Source of the DNA: Nemertoderma westbladi
Taxonomy: Eukaryota; Xenacoelomorpha; Nemertodermatida; Nemertodermatidae
Direction of reading: 5' to 3'
Length of the DNA: 64,000 nucleotides
Assembly (NCBI GenBank): GCA_032718475.1
Contig: JAUCBJ010007572.1
Span: 1 to 64,000 of the forward strand
Each line of letters begins with the position of its first letter. Position 1 is the stretch's first letter. Position numbers and translations under genes: made by a program. Of this stretch, positions 10,727 to 21,610 are shown piece after piece. Under the pieces are notes generated by a model. The model did no database searches, was not told the origin of the DNA, and worked only from the letters and a program-made list of their open reading frames with translations.

Positions 10727-10977
10727 GCCAATTGGGGTGTCGATTCAGCCTTCTCATAGGGTTAATGTTAAATTAATATTAAAAATTAGTGCCTAGAGGT
10801 AAAAATTTTACTGTAAACTGTGTTCCTAAATTTAGTTTATTGTTTTCGTTAGAAATGCCTGCCATTATAACCTGCTACTTTCCTTTAAAAGGTACCTTAA
10901 ATGGTGAATATCGAAACTAAATATTCGCGAAATTAAGTTAATATGTTAAAATAGGCTGAAACGACACCCCAATTGGT
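10727..10977. mobile_element. MITE related to M1 in intron 2 of the four-TM gene
   Basis: Inverted ends CCAATTGGGGTGTCGATTCAGCC (10728 on) and GGCTGAAACGACACCCCAATTGG (ending about 10976) bracket an interior resembling M1 (TTTATTGTTTTCGTTAGAAA ... CCTGC ... CTTTCC). The sequence GATCTGTAC occurs outside both ends, but not directly abutting. Confidence 0.6.
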
Positions 10978-11114
10978 AATATGCGATCTGTACCTAGGAA
11001 AAACATAAATGCTATGTGGTAGTCATGATAAAATAATAGTAATTGTCAATAAGCATGAATAGAAATATAATGAATTTCAATCCAATAGTAGAATATGTTA
11101 CCATGCTAACCTAC

Positions 11115-11304
11115 CGTATATAAGTGCAATACAAGCCAATAGCATCGCTATGTAACCTATGAGACGGAAGACCAGGATACCGTAGAACGGCATTAGGTCT
11201 GAAGGTATATCGAAAATATTTCCCTCTTCTTTGGCTTGGTTAATTAGGTTAATACTCTGGTGCATCTCCCAACAGGCTACAGCCAGCATGATAATGAACA
11301 CAAT
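11115..11304 (-). CDS. exon 2 of the four-TM LAPTM/DUF4728-like gene
   Basis: The acceptor (CCCTTCTTTCCAG) and donor (TACG|GTAGGT) bracket 190 nt, entering in phase 0 and leaving in phase 1. It encodes IVFIIMLAVACWEMHQSINL (end of helix 1), a loop with NQAKEEGNIFDIPSDLMPFY, and the second helix GILVFRLIGYIAMLLACIAL. The loop between helices 1 and 2 would be lumenal in the LAPTM arrangement. Confidence 0.8.
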
Positions 11305-11536
11305 CTGGAAAGAAGGGAAAATGCATTGGAGTTGCAAAACAACGACTTTTTATCATTGCGTCAAATTCTTACTCGTAACGTGAGATTCATTGGTATGTGA
11401 ATGGAGTGAATAGTGTCACATGTAAAGTTGTATGGTACTGTTATAAGAAATATAGGGAAGAAATTTACATTAAAATTAGATTGGACTTTGATCTGAAATC
11501 TTTAGAATAATAGAGTTCTTGAACTTATTTCAATAG

Positions 11537-11600
11537 GGGCCGTCCAAGTATGACGTCTGCACTTTGTGAAAGTGCTGACGTCATACTTGGACGGCCCCAT
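11537..11600. mobile_element. miniature palindromic element in intron 1 of the four-TM gene
   Basis: GGGGCCGTCCAAGTATGACG at the left is inverted as CGTCATACTTGGACGGCCCC at the right. The arms are about 30 bp with a single mismatch and a loop of 3-4 nt. It is a pure hairpin with no interior, as in the smallest foldback MITEs. The intron transcript would fold into a pre-miRNA-sized hairpin. Confidence 0.7.
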
Positions 11601-11729
11601 AGGCCACACTAGTTTTCTGTAGGAATTCGCTGGAAATTCCACAGGCACGTTAAAGAAATACAGTTTATATGTATTCTGTTAGTTAATTCCACATTATTAT
11701 TATATAAATGATTTGTGTTAAAAACTTAC

Positions 11730-11816
11730 GAAGCTGTATATTCCGGTGCACAGAGCCCCGACCCTAATACTGAGCCGGAAGCAGAAGGTCCGCGGAGGTC
11801 GGTAGTTGAGAGCCAT
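11730..11816 (-). CDS. exon 1 of a four-TM LAPTM/DUF4728-like gene
   Basis: The first exon starts at the ATG at 11814-11816 and ends at a consensus donor (TTC|GTAAGT), encoding MALNYRPPRTFCFRLSIRVG and ALCTGIYSF. The five exons (11730-11816, 11115-11304, 10476-10609, 10123-10179, 7362-7460) join in phase into 188 codons. The product has four hydrophobic helices and both ends short, so N and C termini would both be cytosolic. The start, with Cys, then a xSxRxGAxxxGI pattern leading into helix 1, resembles LAPTM and DUF4728 (small endosomal/lysosomal or septate-junction four-TM) proteins. The family call is tentative, but the exon structure is well supported. Intron 4 carries a LINE fragment, a SINE and a 48-bp minisatellite. 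Confidence 0.75.
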
Positions 11817-13069
11817 TCCGAATTAGAAAGTAAACAACATGCGTGATATAAAGAATGAAAAAAGTAACAGGTAAATAAACCTTTACACGCCGCTTATTTC
11901 AACAAATATTCAAGTTGTTAGAAGCAATAAAGATAATTAAATTGAATTAATTTAAAGATTGCGACTTTGCTTGTGTTTCGCAATCCGCTACATAGTCTAT
12001 GAGGTTTTTCCGTAGAGCCGCAACTATCAAATATTCCGTGGTATTTCTGCACACCTGTTGTCCTTGTTGTGTCAGTTGAGACCCTGGATTAGCTGGGTAC
12101 AACTAGAGAGGAAGCTAATAGTTCAGTACATTATAAACAAAACATATGCCTTCATTACCCCACACACACAGCCTTGCTTTATAGAGAAGTTAGCTTATCC
12201 ACGATTAACGGCAGACTCGTATGTTTGCGTATTCGTACATGGGCACGGCATAGGATATAGGCATTCTTACTGGTACCGCATTTTAAAACACATGCTGCCT
12301 CGTCCAGTTGCACATCAATATACTGTAGTAGCCGAGCAACATTTGAAATAAGGTTAGTCATTAGAAATTAGAGTTCAGTCACAATCAATTCAATTAATCA
12401 GATGAACTGACATATAAAAAATGTAAAAATGTAATATTATTAGAATCTCGCTCATAAACAACGTTCAAATGAATAAAAAAATTATATATTTGAGTCAATG
12501 CAAAGCAGTCCAAAGTTAAGTACGAGGTTAATGTTGTTACTTTGGATCAACGTTTATGTACTGTACATACACCCCTATGGACAAGTTCTCTGGTATAGTC
12601 GAGTGTTTCGTTTTTAATTTTTTTTGCCAAATTGTAAGCCATCTTTACAAAGTTTTGCTTGCTACTTCCTTGGTCGAATCAACCTAGCATAAAACATAAA
12701 AGTAATTCGCAATCAATCTGAACCGCGTTTTTTAGATTCCTTATTACCTTGTTATGCTAAAAAAAAGTCCATAGAAATTTATTTTGCGTAGATTTATTTA
12801 TACAGATTCTACGCAAATTTGCAAAAACATGCCAAACAAAAGTAAGTAGTAGCAAATAAGTGCCGGTGGTGTCCTACCAGTGGCAAACCTAATTGCTACT
12901 GTATATATCGGGAACAGGATACACACAGTGACACGACACAGTCTTACAATTTTTCAATATATCATAAATTACGTACAATAAAAATTACATATGTTAAAAA
13001 ATAATACAATTCCACTGCCTGGAATTTTAATTATTTGTAATAATGTTAGCGAAGTTTTCCACATTTTAC
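11817..13069. other. intergenic, promoter side of the four-TM gene
   Basis: AT-rich sequence with no coding-like exon. Short open frames at 12058-12361 have no recognisable features. The first few hundred bases should include the four-TM gene promoter, but I see no clear core elements. Confidence 0.4.
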
Positions 13070-14110
13070 AATTGTGATTGCTGTATAAAATTGTAATTGC
13101 TGTATACAATTGTGATTGCTGCATAAAATTTGATTGCTGTATAAAATTGTGATTGCTGTATAAAATTTTATTGCTGTATAATATTGTGATTGCTGTATAA
13201 TATTGTGATTGCTGTATAAAATTTGATTGCTGTATAAAATTTGATTGCTGTATAAAATTGTGATTGATGTATAAAATTGTGATTGCTGTATAAAATTGTA
13301 ATTGTTGTATAAAATTGTAATTGATGTATAAAATTGTAATTGCTGTATAAAATTGTGATTGCTGTGTAAAATTTGATTGCTGTATAAAATTGTGATTGAT
13401 GTATAAAATTGTGATTGCTGTATAAAATTGTAATTGCTGTATAAAATTGTGATTGATGTATAAAATTGTGATTGCTGTATAAAATTGTAATTGCTGTATA
13501 AAATTGTACTGTAATTGCTGTATAAAATTGTAATTGTTGTATAAAATTGTAATTGCTGTATAAAATTGTGATTGATGTATAAAATTGTGATTGCTGTATA
13601 AAATTGTGATTGCTGTATAAAATTGTAATTGCTGTATAAAATTGTGATTGCTGTATAAAATTTGATTGCTGTATAAAATTGTGATTGATGTATAAAATTT
13701 GATTGCTGTATAAAATTGTAATTGCTGTATAAAATTGTAATTGTTGTATAAAATTGTGATTGATGTATAAAATTGTGATTGCTGTATAAAATTGTGATTG
13801 CTGTATAAAATTGTAATTGCTGTATAAAATTGTGATTGCTGTATAAAATTTGATTGCTGTATAAAATTGTGATTGATGTATAAAATTTGATTGCTGTATA
13901 AAATTGTAATTGCTGTATAAAATTGTAATTGCTGTATAAAATTGTGATTGATGTATAAAATTGTGATTGCTGTATAAAATTGTAATTGCTGTATAAAATT
14001 GTAATTGTTGTATAAAATTGTGATTGATGTATAAAATTGTGATTGCTGTATAAAATTGTAATTGCTGTATAAAATTGTAATTGTTGTATAAAATTGTAAT
14101 TGATGTATAA
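13070..14110. repeat. 19-bp AT-rich minisatellite, block 1
   Basis: The unit is about 19 bp (GTGATTGCTGTATAAAATT), with 17-18 bp variants (TTTGATTGCTGTATAAAA) and substitutions such as GTAATTGTTG or GATGTATAAAA. It has roughly 55 copies. A second block of the same repeat is at 16022-16525, with 1.9 kb of retroelement-like DNA between them. This suggests an insertion split one array. Confidence 0.95.
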
Positions 14111-14362
14111 ATTTTTTTTTTAATTATTTCAACTCAACTCAAATTTATTTTCAACATTAGGCCTGCATATTATCAACATGATAATTATAAACAATGAGAT
14201 GGATGGAGACAACGTATAGCACCGTGTGGTACTAGTAGTCACTGGCACCGTTTAAGTTTGGTAATATTATAATGATATTATAGTGATTAAATAATCATAA
14301 ATCTAAATATATACGAGAAGTAAGTTCATTAGGGAAACGTTTAAGTCCGGGGTCGGATTGAG

Positions 14363-14716
14363 TTAGATTCCTAGAGGAATTCCGGCACCATCGTCAACCC
14401 CAATACTGCGCCATTTGGTGCGAGACGATCTGAAGCAGGCGCACGTAGCCCTTAGGACGCCAAATGACAGACGTGCCCTCACCCAACCCATGACACAGCT
14501 GTAGGGCTTCATCCATTTCGTTGACAGCCTGTCAGCCAGTCTCTTCAGTGTCATGGAATACTCTGGGCCGAGAACACCATCCACCGACACCACGAGCGGG
14601 GTAAAATCTGCTTGGCGAAGGGTGCAGGCGTCATGATATTTTGACTTTTTCTGAGTCTCTGCGTCAATTAGTATGGACGAGTATATTATACACGAAGTGG
14701 GGCCTTCGCGCAGCAC
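14363..14716 (-). mobile_element. retroelement ORF C-terminal fragment
   Basis: Minus-strand translation contains KKSKYHDACTLRQADFTPLV, then VSVDGVLGPE, then LADRLSTKWMKPYS and RARLSFGVLRATCACFRSSR. This pattern (charged KKxKY, FTPxVVSxDGVLG, then KWxKPYS) is familiar as the C-terminal end of retroelement polyproteins common in marine invertebrates. No catalytic domain remains in this fragment, so the class is not assigned. Confidence 0.55.
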
Positions 14717-14812
14717 GTGACTTAAATTTAATTTAAGTACTAATTCGAAAGTATTACTGTATTAGCAAATTTTAAGCAGATTTCGCCTAATCACTTTTTA
14801 CCTCTTTCATTT

Positions 14813-15879
14813 CTATTCAGACATTTCTGACTCTAGCGGTATAGTGAGAACTGAAGATGGATTAGGGTCTCCAGCCCCACAAAGACACAGCCTATGGATG
14901 AATAGTACATACGTACATCGGCCAAGTTTCATCTTGAATAACGGATAACGAAATGAGAGACGGATCTCACTTTCAGAAATTTCGTCGTATAGCGGCAGAC
15001 CGATTAAATCTCCCCCCCCCCCCCCCCCCCCCCACAAAGACGCAGCATGTGGTCCAGAATATATGGCAAGATTCAGCTTAAACTGATTAAAATCAATCAG
15101 ACGGGAGAATCTATTCACTTTCAGGCATAAAGTAGTCCTATAGCGGGTGACTGTTGAACTGATTTTCAACAAAACAAATTTTCAACTTGGCAGCTTTAAA
15201 TTCGACAAAGTTATAAGCATGTCAATATCATAACGACGACAACGATTTCACTTTCAGACATTTGGCCCTCTAGCGGCAGACTGGAGAACTGCAGATGGAT
15301 TCGCCTCCTTTGAAAGTCACAGCTAATGGTCTAATACATATCTGCCAAGTTTCAGCTTAAACGGATTAAAAGCAAAGAAATGGGAGGGCATTTAATGTTT
15401 AGACATGTGGCCCTCTAGCGGGAGACCATTGCACTGATGGTGTCTGAAAGTCTCTCAAAAATCTCAACTTTAGCTCATATTGATACCTACAAATTTTTAA
15501 CTTGGCAGCTTTAAATCCGACAAAGTTATTAGCATGTCAAAATCGTAACGACGACAACGATTTCACTTTCAGACCTTTGGCCCTCTAGCGGCAGACTGGA
15601 GAACTGCAGATGGATTCGCCTCCTTTGAAAGTCACAGCTAATGGTCTAATACATATCTGCCAAGTTTCAGCTTAAACGGATTAAAAGCAAAGAAATGGGA
15701 GGGCATTTAATGTTTAGACATGTGGCCCTCTAGCGGGAGACCATTGCACTGATGGTGTCTGAAAGTCTCTCAAAAATCTCAACTTTTGCTCATATTGATA
15801 CCTACAAATTTTCAACTTGGCAGCTTTAAATCCGACAAAGTTATTAGCATGTCAAAATCGTAACGACGACGACGACGAC

Positions 15880-15911
<32 letters not shown>

Positions 15912-16018
15912 CGACAACGACGACGACGACAACTATTTGCATAAATTGACCCACCCCCTAAAGGTGTCAATTCGCTAAGGCTCCGCCAACTTCGTGGCTC
16001 GCCCCACAATATACTCGC
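14813..16018. repeat. retroelement-like 3' region with a 315-bp tandem duplication
   Basis: CAGCTTTAAAT recurs at 15191, 15506 and 15821, exactly 315 bp apart. The two full units share CCCTCTAGCGGCAGACTGGA, GCCAAGTTTCAGCTTAAACG and CTCTAGCGGGAGACCATTGC. More diverged copies of the same modules lie at 14813-15180, interrupted by a C-run at 15009-15032. The third unit runs into a (GAC)n microsatellite at 15862-15932. The end at 15990-16010 (TTCGTGGCTCGCCCCACAA) matches the element ending near 3855. Confidence 0.8.
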
Positions 16019-16021
16019 AAG

Positions 16022-16525
16022 AGTAATTGCTGTATAAAATTTGATTGCTGTATAAAATTGTGATTGCTGTATAAAATTTTATTGCTGTATAATATTGTGA
16101 TTGCTGTATAAAATTTGATTGCTGTATAAAATTGTGATTGCTGTATAAAATTTTATTGCTGTATAATATTGTGATTGCTGTATAAAATTTGATTGCTGTA
16201 TAAAATTGTGATTGATGTATAAAATTGTGATTGCTGTATAAAATTGTGATTGCTGTATAAAATTGTGATTGCTGTATAAAACTTTGATTGCTGTATAAAA
16301 TTTTATTGCTGTATAATATTGTGATTGCTGAATAAAATTTGATTGCTGTATAAAATTGTGATTGATGTATAAAATGGTGATTGCTGTATAAAATTGTGAT
16401 TGCTGTATAAAATTGTGATTGCTGTATAAAACTTTGATTGCTGTATAAAACTTTGATTGCTGTATAAAACTTTGATTGCTGTATAAAATTGTGATGGCTG
16501 AATAAATTGTGATTGCTGTATTGAT
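16022..16525. repeat. 19-bp AT-rich minisatellite, block 2
   Basis: Same unit as 13070-14110, with about 27 copies and additional variants (ATTTTATTGCTGTATAATATT, AACTTTGATTGCTGTATAA). A 197-codon open frame on the minus strand is a by-product of the repeat. Confidence 0.9.
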
Positions 16526-16796
16526 TATTATAAGTGGAATTTTTTATTTGTTTTAGTATAAAAAGCAAAATAGTTCATGATATTAGTAAGAAGTAAGTAC
16601 TGTCCCGTTTTTGAGTTGTTTGTCCCGGTGGCGTATTCCCAATCCTTACACTACTAGGAACACCTCTTGCATTAACACCTGGGATTGGTTAATAAGCTAT
16701 TATTTGATTGGACGTTGAAATCATGTAAGGAATGGGGAGAGGGGTAGAACTATGTAGTGTAAGGGTTTTATACTCAGTTGGCATGTAGAAAGTGTT

Positions 16797-16925
16797 TGCT
16801 CCGAGAGCTGACTTGGCAAAAAAGCACCCCCCAACCCCCACTATGGATTACAAGCCGGCACAGCATTCATAAAAATGCAGCTGCAATGCAGCATGCCGAT
16901 CCTAGTAGTAGTAGTAGAAAGTGTT
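16797..16925 (+). mobile_element. LINE 3'-end insertion with target-site duplication
   Basis: The sequence ACAAGCCGGCACAGCATTC through GCAGCATGCCGATCCTAG and a (TAG)n tail matches the 3' end of the LINE at 32200-32270. AGAAAGTGTTT occurs immediately on both sides (about 16787 and 16917), consistent with a target-site duplication. The intervening start (16800-16845) is short and 5'-truncated. Confidence 0.7.
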
Positions 16926-17499
16926 TCAAACGCTGCAAGGAATGGAGAAATTGGGTGAAATCATGTAAGGGTTATTATCTACCTATTAAACTGTTCATTG
17001 TCAGGTGACAGTAAAAAATATATACGAATAGCAGTATACATATATTTAGAGTGGAAATAATGTTGTATAAGGAATCGTTTTACACACCATTTTCTCCTTG
17101 ATTTTTCCGATCGAATAGATTATAATAATAAAGTAGTTTTATTGGTAGTATTAAATATTGAAATTCATTCATTTTAAATTGATATTTAAATTTCACAATA
17201 TGTAAACATAAAAGAGCTCCAATGAAATAAACTCTTAATTTTTGTAATGTCCTTTAGCATTTGTTCGATTTGCATTTACGTTTATCGACAGGTTTCTAGA
17301 GCGTTTTTTTTTAGCGCGTCAAGTCTTATCAGCACTGCATGAGGTTGGCCAGCAACACAGCACGCATCCGCTTACTTCGTAATGTAAGAGCTACTCGTCC
17401 TCGCGCTAGTGCAGTTGGATGCACACGAATAGCAGACCGACTATTCCTAAGCAACTACTACTGTACAGTACTATAATCGGCCTGCTGCATTGAAACTGC

Positions 17500-17870
17500 A
17501 CATTAACAGCTTAACAAAAACATTTTGTCACCTCCATGCAATCCACAATTGGCAAGCAATCTGCAATGCAGCGTGTATTAAGGATGCTATGCTGGCTTAT
17601 CAACAAAGTTGCACCGCCACAACTCCCTATCCCCCATGACTTTCACGAGATTATCCGCATCTTCAAGCCCAGTGTGGGCTTTCCATCATGCTTATTTTCT
17701 CCATGGTGCTGCCAAAGCACAAGATTATGCACTGTCTGGTCCTCACGGCAAAAACAATGTCCAGCAAAGGAATGTATCCTTAGACACTATAGTAGCCAAT
17801 GTTCCAATCGTTTTAGCTTACTGATGCAGCCCTGTGAAGTCTAAACCATAACCAAATGTTCTAATGCCTA
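17500..17870 (-). mobile_element. LINE C-terminal/3' fragment
   Basis: The plus-strand text ACAACTCCCTATCCCCCATG, then a GAAAGTCATGG-like segment, then AAGCACAAGATTATGCACTG is the reverse complement of the 32040-32190 part of the LINE in RTF1 intron 3. It is diverged and not coding. Confidence 0.65.
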
Positions 17871-18138
17871 CAGTAAAATAATATCACATGTTAGTCTTAG
17901 TCTGCTCTTCTAATACTGATGGTATAACAACCCTTACATGATTTCACCCAATTTCTCCATTCCTTACAGCGTTTGGAACACTTTCTACCTGCCAACTGAG
18001 TATAAAAATCCATACACTAGTTAGACCCATTTCCCCATTCCTTACATGATTTCAATGTCCAATCAAATAATAGTTCATTAACCAATCCTAGGCTACAATT
18101 CAATATGTGTTCCTACTAGTGTAAGGATTGGGAATATG

Positions 18139-18770
18139 CGTCCCGGTGTCCCAAGTGTTTTTCTTGGGACACGTAATTGTCCCAGTTTAGATCATTCCCG
18201 CTTTGGTCCCGGTTTCGTAAACCAAAGTAATAGATACAAAGATAATTGAATAATAATGTATTATAACGTTGGCGACCCCACCCCCCCCCCCCCCCCCCAA
18301 AAAAAAAATTGTCGGCGATAAATTGTCTCCGTTATGGTCAGGTTGCGTGTCATATGGTTTATGGATTATTAAGGATTATATTATGGTTAGAGTTACTCTA
18401 TTTAAAAAAAACACATTAAAAAACACACAAAAACACCAAAAAAATTTCGCTCTCTCCGCTCGCAATGTTTATGCACGCTTCGTCCAACCTTCCAAACCTC
18501 GTCCGCGCCCATTCTTCGCTTGAAGCATACCTTGGTAGATTGGTGATATAAGTTTTGTGGTATTGTTTAGCAAATTACTCTACAGTATTACACTATAATA
18601 CAGCAATGCAGGCGAATTAGTAGTCGCGCTGCGGTACAAAATATTCAATATCGATAGAGTTAAATAATTTTAATAAAACTAATTTACTGACATAATTATA
18701 TCATCTTCGCTGCACGGCACGGTAAGTCACGTGACTATTCGACTCGGCTCGGCTCTGCTTGGCACGGCAT
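18139..18770. other. intergenic, no gene seen
   Basis: Contains a C-run followed by an A-run at 18277-18307 and no coding-like segment. A short plus-strand open frame at 18269-18523 starts inside the homopolymer run and is not credible. Confidence 0.4.
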
Positions 18771-18782
18771 GGCATGGCACGA

Positions 18783-19215
18783 CACTACACGGCACGGCAC
18801 GGCACGGCACGGCACGGCACGGCACGGCACGGCACGGCACGGCACGGCACGGCACGGCACGGCACGGCACGGCACGGCACGGCACGGCAAGGGACGGCAC
18901 GGCACGGCAAGGCACGGCACGGCACGGCACGGCACGGCACGGCACGGCACAGCACGGCACGGCAAGGGACGGCACGGCACGGCACGGCAAGGGACGGCAC
19001 GGCACGGCACGGCAAGGGACGGCACGGCACGGCACGGCAAGGGACGGCACGGCACGGCACGGCAAGGGACGGCACGGCACGGCACGGCACGGCACGGCAC
19101 GGCACGGCACGGCACGGCACGGCACGGCACGGCACGGCACGGCACGGCACGGCACGGCACGGCACGGCACGGCACGGCACGGCACGGCACGGCACGGCAC
19201 GGCACGGCACGGCAC
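18783..19215. repeat. (GGCAC)n pentanucleotide array
   Basis: About 85 copies of GGCAC, interrupted in the middle by a recurring GGCAAGGGAC variant (18889 to about 19065). Because the 5-bp unit contains no stop in most frames, both strands show long open frames reading HGTAR or CRAVP. These are not genes. Degenerate copies at 18749-18782 (GGCATGGCAT, CACGACACTA) look like the worn edge of the array. Confidence 0.95.
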
Positions 19216-20355
19216 GCAAATTGTGTATGGGTTCATTTCTGAAAGTGTATCCATATCCACATCGATATCCTAACGAACCCTTCAGTAAATACCGTATGTT
19301 TCAATGAGTGTTAACATTATGTTGTTTTGTGTTGACAATAGACAAAAGGCAGACTGAATCTTTGTGCCAGGCCATTACGTTTTTAAAATTGGTTGATATT
19401 AAACTGTGCTTTCCTATTGGTCAGTTAACATAAGAGTTTTGGTAAATATTGTTTACCCTGCTACAGGAAAGTGTTGTATGTAGGTGTACTGTAGATATAT
19501 GGTTTGTATGTGAATTATGATGTAGGTAACTTGCAAAAGAAGCACAATATCTGAATAGCTGCAAAACATGAAATCCTAAATATTGCAAAATATTGGCTAG
19601 GCCTAAATTGCGAAAAAACAAATAATGATTTTGGAATCACCAAAACACACTTCGGCCCTTCTTCATTTCCTTGATTTGCGACTTCAAGAATTCGCTAGAA
19701 AGATGTATCTCAATCTCACCTTAATGCTGTATGGATTCTCGTTACTGCCATATCTACCGGCGGCACACCGGCTGACCGGTAATGGTAAAATTTCGGCGGA
19801 TTTGAAGGGCTGAATAACGAGCCTGAGCGCCTACCTCATACCTGCTGCCTGCAGTAAGTCTTCCTCGCCACTCGCCGGTCTGTCTGCGTCATACAGTCAT
19901 AACCCGCACCCGGTCCGGCAGTCCGGTGTCCGGTACAACACTTACTACAGGTCTACCTACAGGCTGACAGGCTACAGCAGCACAGCAGCTGTCTGGCTGT
20001 CCTGACTGCATGTGACATCATTGACATGCAGCTATACAGTGCATTGCAGCATTGTCGAACTGGATCTACTGATCTAGGCCTAACACTGTAACTACCGGTA
20101 GAATCAGAGATTAGGCCTAGGCCTACCAGCCTACTGAATAGCCGTTCCAGCTACCACTGTACCAGGCAGCCAGGTGCCAGCGCCAGGATTCTGGCTGGAA
20201 TAGCTGAATAGCCTGATCAGCTGATAGGCCTACATCTACAGACTGGTGTGGTACACGCCAACAATATCGGTGGGTACGGCACGCGGTACACTCTGCACTC
20301 GTGACTCTTACACAGGTCCACAGGTGAAGTAAGACTGCGGACTGTTGACTGTAAG
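19216..20355. other. intergenic and RTF1 promoter region
   Basis: No exon is seen. The last 500 bases become GC-richer and are crowded with CTGCAG, CAGGC and AGGCCT words, including the tandem AGGCCTAGGCCTACC near 20113. This is the expected place for the RTF1 promoter and 5' untranslated region. No TATA box is evident. Confidence 0.4.
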
Positions 20356-20566
20356 ATGCCGAGAACGGCGAAAAAACGTAAAAGCCGAGCTATTATCGAT
20401 TCGTCTGACTCGAGCGACGAGGATCTAGAAGCCGGTTTACGATCTTTGACAAAAAGACAATGTAACGAGGAGCCGGATAAATCGGTTGTTCCTCGCGAAT
20501 CGGCACCGCTCTACTCCGACTCAGATTCCGATGATCGTTCAAGCGATGAGGATTGGGGAAAGAAAG
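20356..20566 (+). CDS. RTF1: RTF1 exon 1, Paf1/RNA polymerase II complex component
   Basis: RTF1 couples the Paf1 complex to elongating RNA polymerase II and stimulates H2B ubiquitination in the nucleus. Exon 1 starts at the ATG at 20356 with MPRTAKKRKSRAIIDSSDSS and ends at AAAG|GTAAGC in phase 1. Six exons (20356-20566, 21049-21226, 30072-30345, 32772-33082, 33609-34169, 46315-46900) join without a phase error into 2121 nt, or 706 residues. That is close to vertebrate RTF1 (about 710). Domain order is an acidic/Ser-rich N-terminus, a basic coiled-coil region (exon 3), a second acidic stretch (exon 4), the Plus3 domain (exon 4 end and exon 5), then a C-terminal region ending LDSYKKMRGLI. The introns are large and filled with repeats. 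Confidence 0.95.
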
Positions 20567-21048
20567 GTAAGCCTGTAAGCCAATGCTGAATAATGGAATA
20601 CTGCAATGTCATGAATGTCAATCTCAACATGCTGACATCTGGACATCAGGTTCAGGACATGTAGGAGTAGAACTCGATACTGGACTGCCAGACTGCCATA
20701 GGCCTACTCAAACTGTGTCTCAAAATGAGTAAGTTCAGTTACCCTATAGGTAGGCGCAGGCGCAGTACATCAGTCCAGCAGTCAGTAGGGCTCGGCTCAG
20801 GGCTGTAGTGTGGTTCTCTGCGGACTGACGGGTACGGTACGACTGCAGGACTGTCCGACTCCCGTTCCGACGAATCTAGAAATCTGTGCAAAGAACTGCT
20901 GGCTAAACCTGTAAGCCGGGTAACCTGACAACTGACCAGACCATGAAATTTAATTTAAATCCACTAAACTCGAGAACGGTGTTAGGGGTTAGGCCTATAT
21001 CTGTATATTGCGCTATTGTTGTTTCTTCTTTCTTCTGTATGTGTTTAG

Positions 21049-21226
21049 GAGTCAACAAGAAGAAGTCCACGAAACGTAGTGCTCAAACGATGAGTCACTT
21101 TGATGAAGATTCGGACGAGATTGACAGCTCGGAGGGTGAGCGTAGCGATGATTCGGACTCCAGTGTCAGTCTCGAGCCATTTAATGATGGATTCGACGAA
21201 ATGTTAATGGGAGACGAGGAGGATAG
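21049..21226 (+). CDS. RTF1: RTF1 exon 2
   Basis: The acceptor (GTGTTTAG) and donor (GATAG|GTAGGT) give a 178-nt exon in phase with exons 1 and 3. It encodes GVNKKKSTKRSAQTMSHFDE and the acidic SLEPFNDGFDEMLMGDEED. The GYDENLMGD-like motif here is a hallmark of RTF1, preceding the basic region. Confidence 0.9.
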
Positions 21227-21530
21227 GTAGGTGATGTTACGAGGAAGCTACCGGTATATATATACAATATACATTTTTTAATTAAATTAAAATTAATTGT
21301 TTTAATCTTAATTACAGACATGGCATGTTTTTAACCATTTTCTGCAATTTTTCAAAAATAAATGGGGGGGGGGGGGGAATTTAGGCAAATGCAGTTTTTC
21401 ACCGATTTTGGGCCATTGGATATTTTTTGCATTTTCCCAATAATTTAGGGGCCAAATTTTAGACATTTTTTCCCTGTTTTTTGCGCTAGTTTGGGCCAAA
21501 TTTTAGGCAATTTTTTTGGAAATTTTTTTT

Positions 21531-21572
21531 GTAAACCGCCGTTTTTCGGCGGTTTACATAGATTTTAATTAA
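21531..21572. repeat. isolated first monomer of the hairpin satellite
   Basis: One copy of the 43-bp unit (ACCGCCGTTTTTCGGCGGTT then TACATAGATTTTA) sits left of the foldback element. The main array resumes to its right at 22236. The foldback element therefore appears to have landed within the edge of the array. Confidence 0.7.
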
Positions 21573-21610
21573 ATAAATTGGAGATGAGCTGTTGCAACTG
21601 TAATTAAATG

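Larger units (their letters stand above)
16631..18138. mobile_element. 1.5-kb element with long inverted repeats
   Basis: The left arm (16631-16800 and 16916-16990) and right arm (about 17925-18138) are inverted copies. Shared landmarks are CCCAATCCTTACACTA, ATCATGTAAGGAATGG, TATACTCAGTTGGCA and AGAAAGTGTTT. The arms are over 200 bp. No transposase frame is visible between them. Two LINE 3' fragments have inserted, one in the left arm and one in the interior. Confidence 0.6.

Noticed and set aside
15975-16568. 197-codon minus-strand frame rich in YSNHNFIQQS
   Set aside because: A translation of the 19-bp AT-rich minisatellite, with no non-repeat coding part.
18727-19307. Six overlapping frames of 140-180 codons on both strands
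   Set aside because: All read the (GGCAC)n array; open frames on both strands at once show this is composition, not coding.
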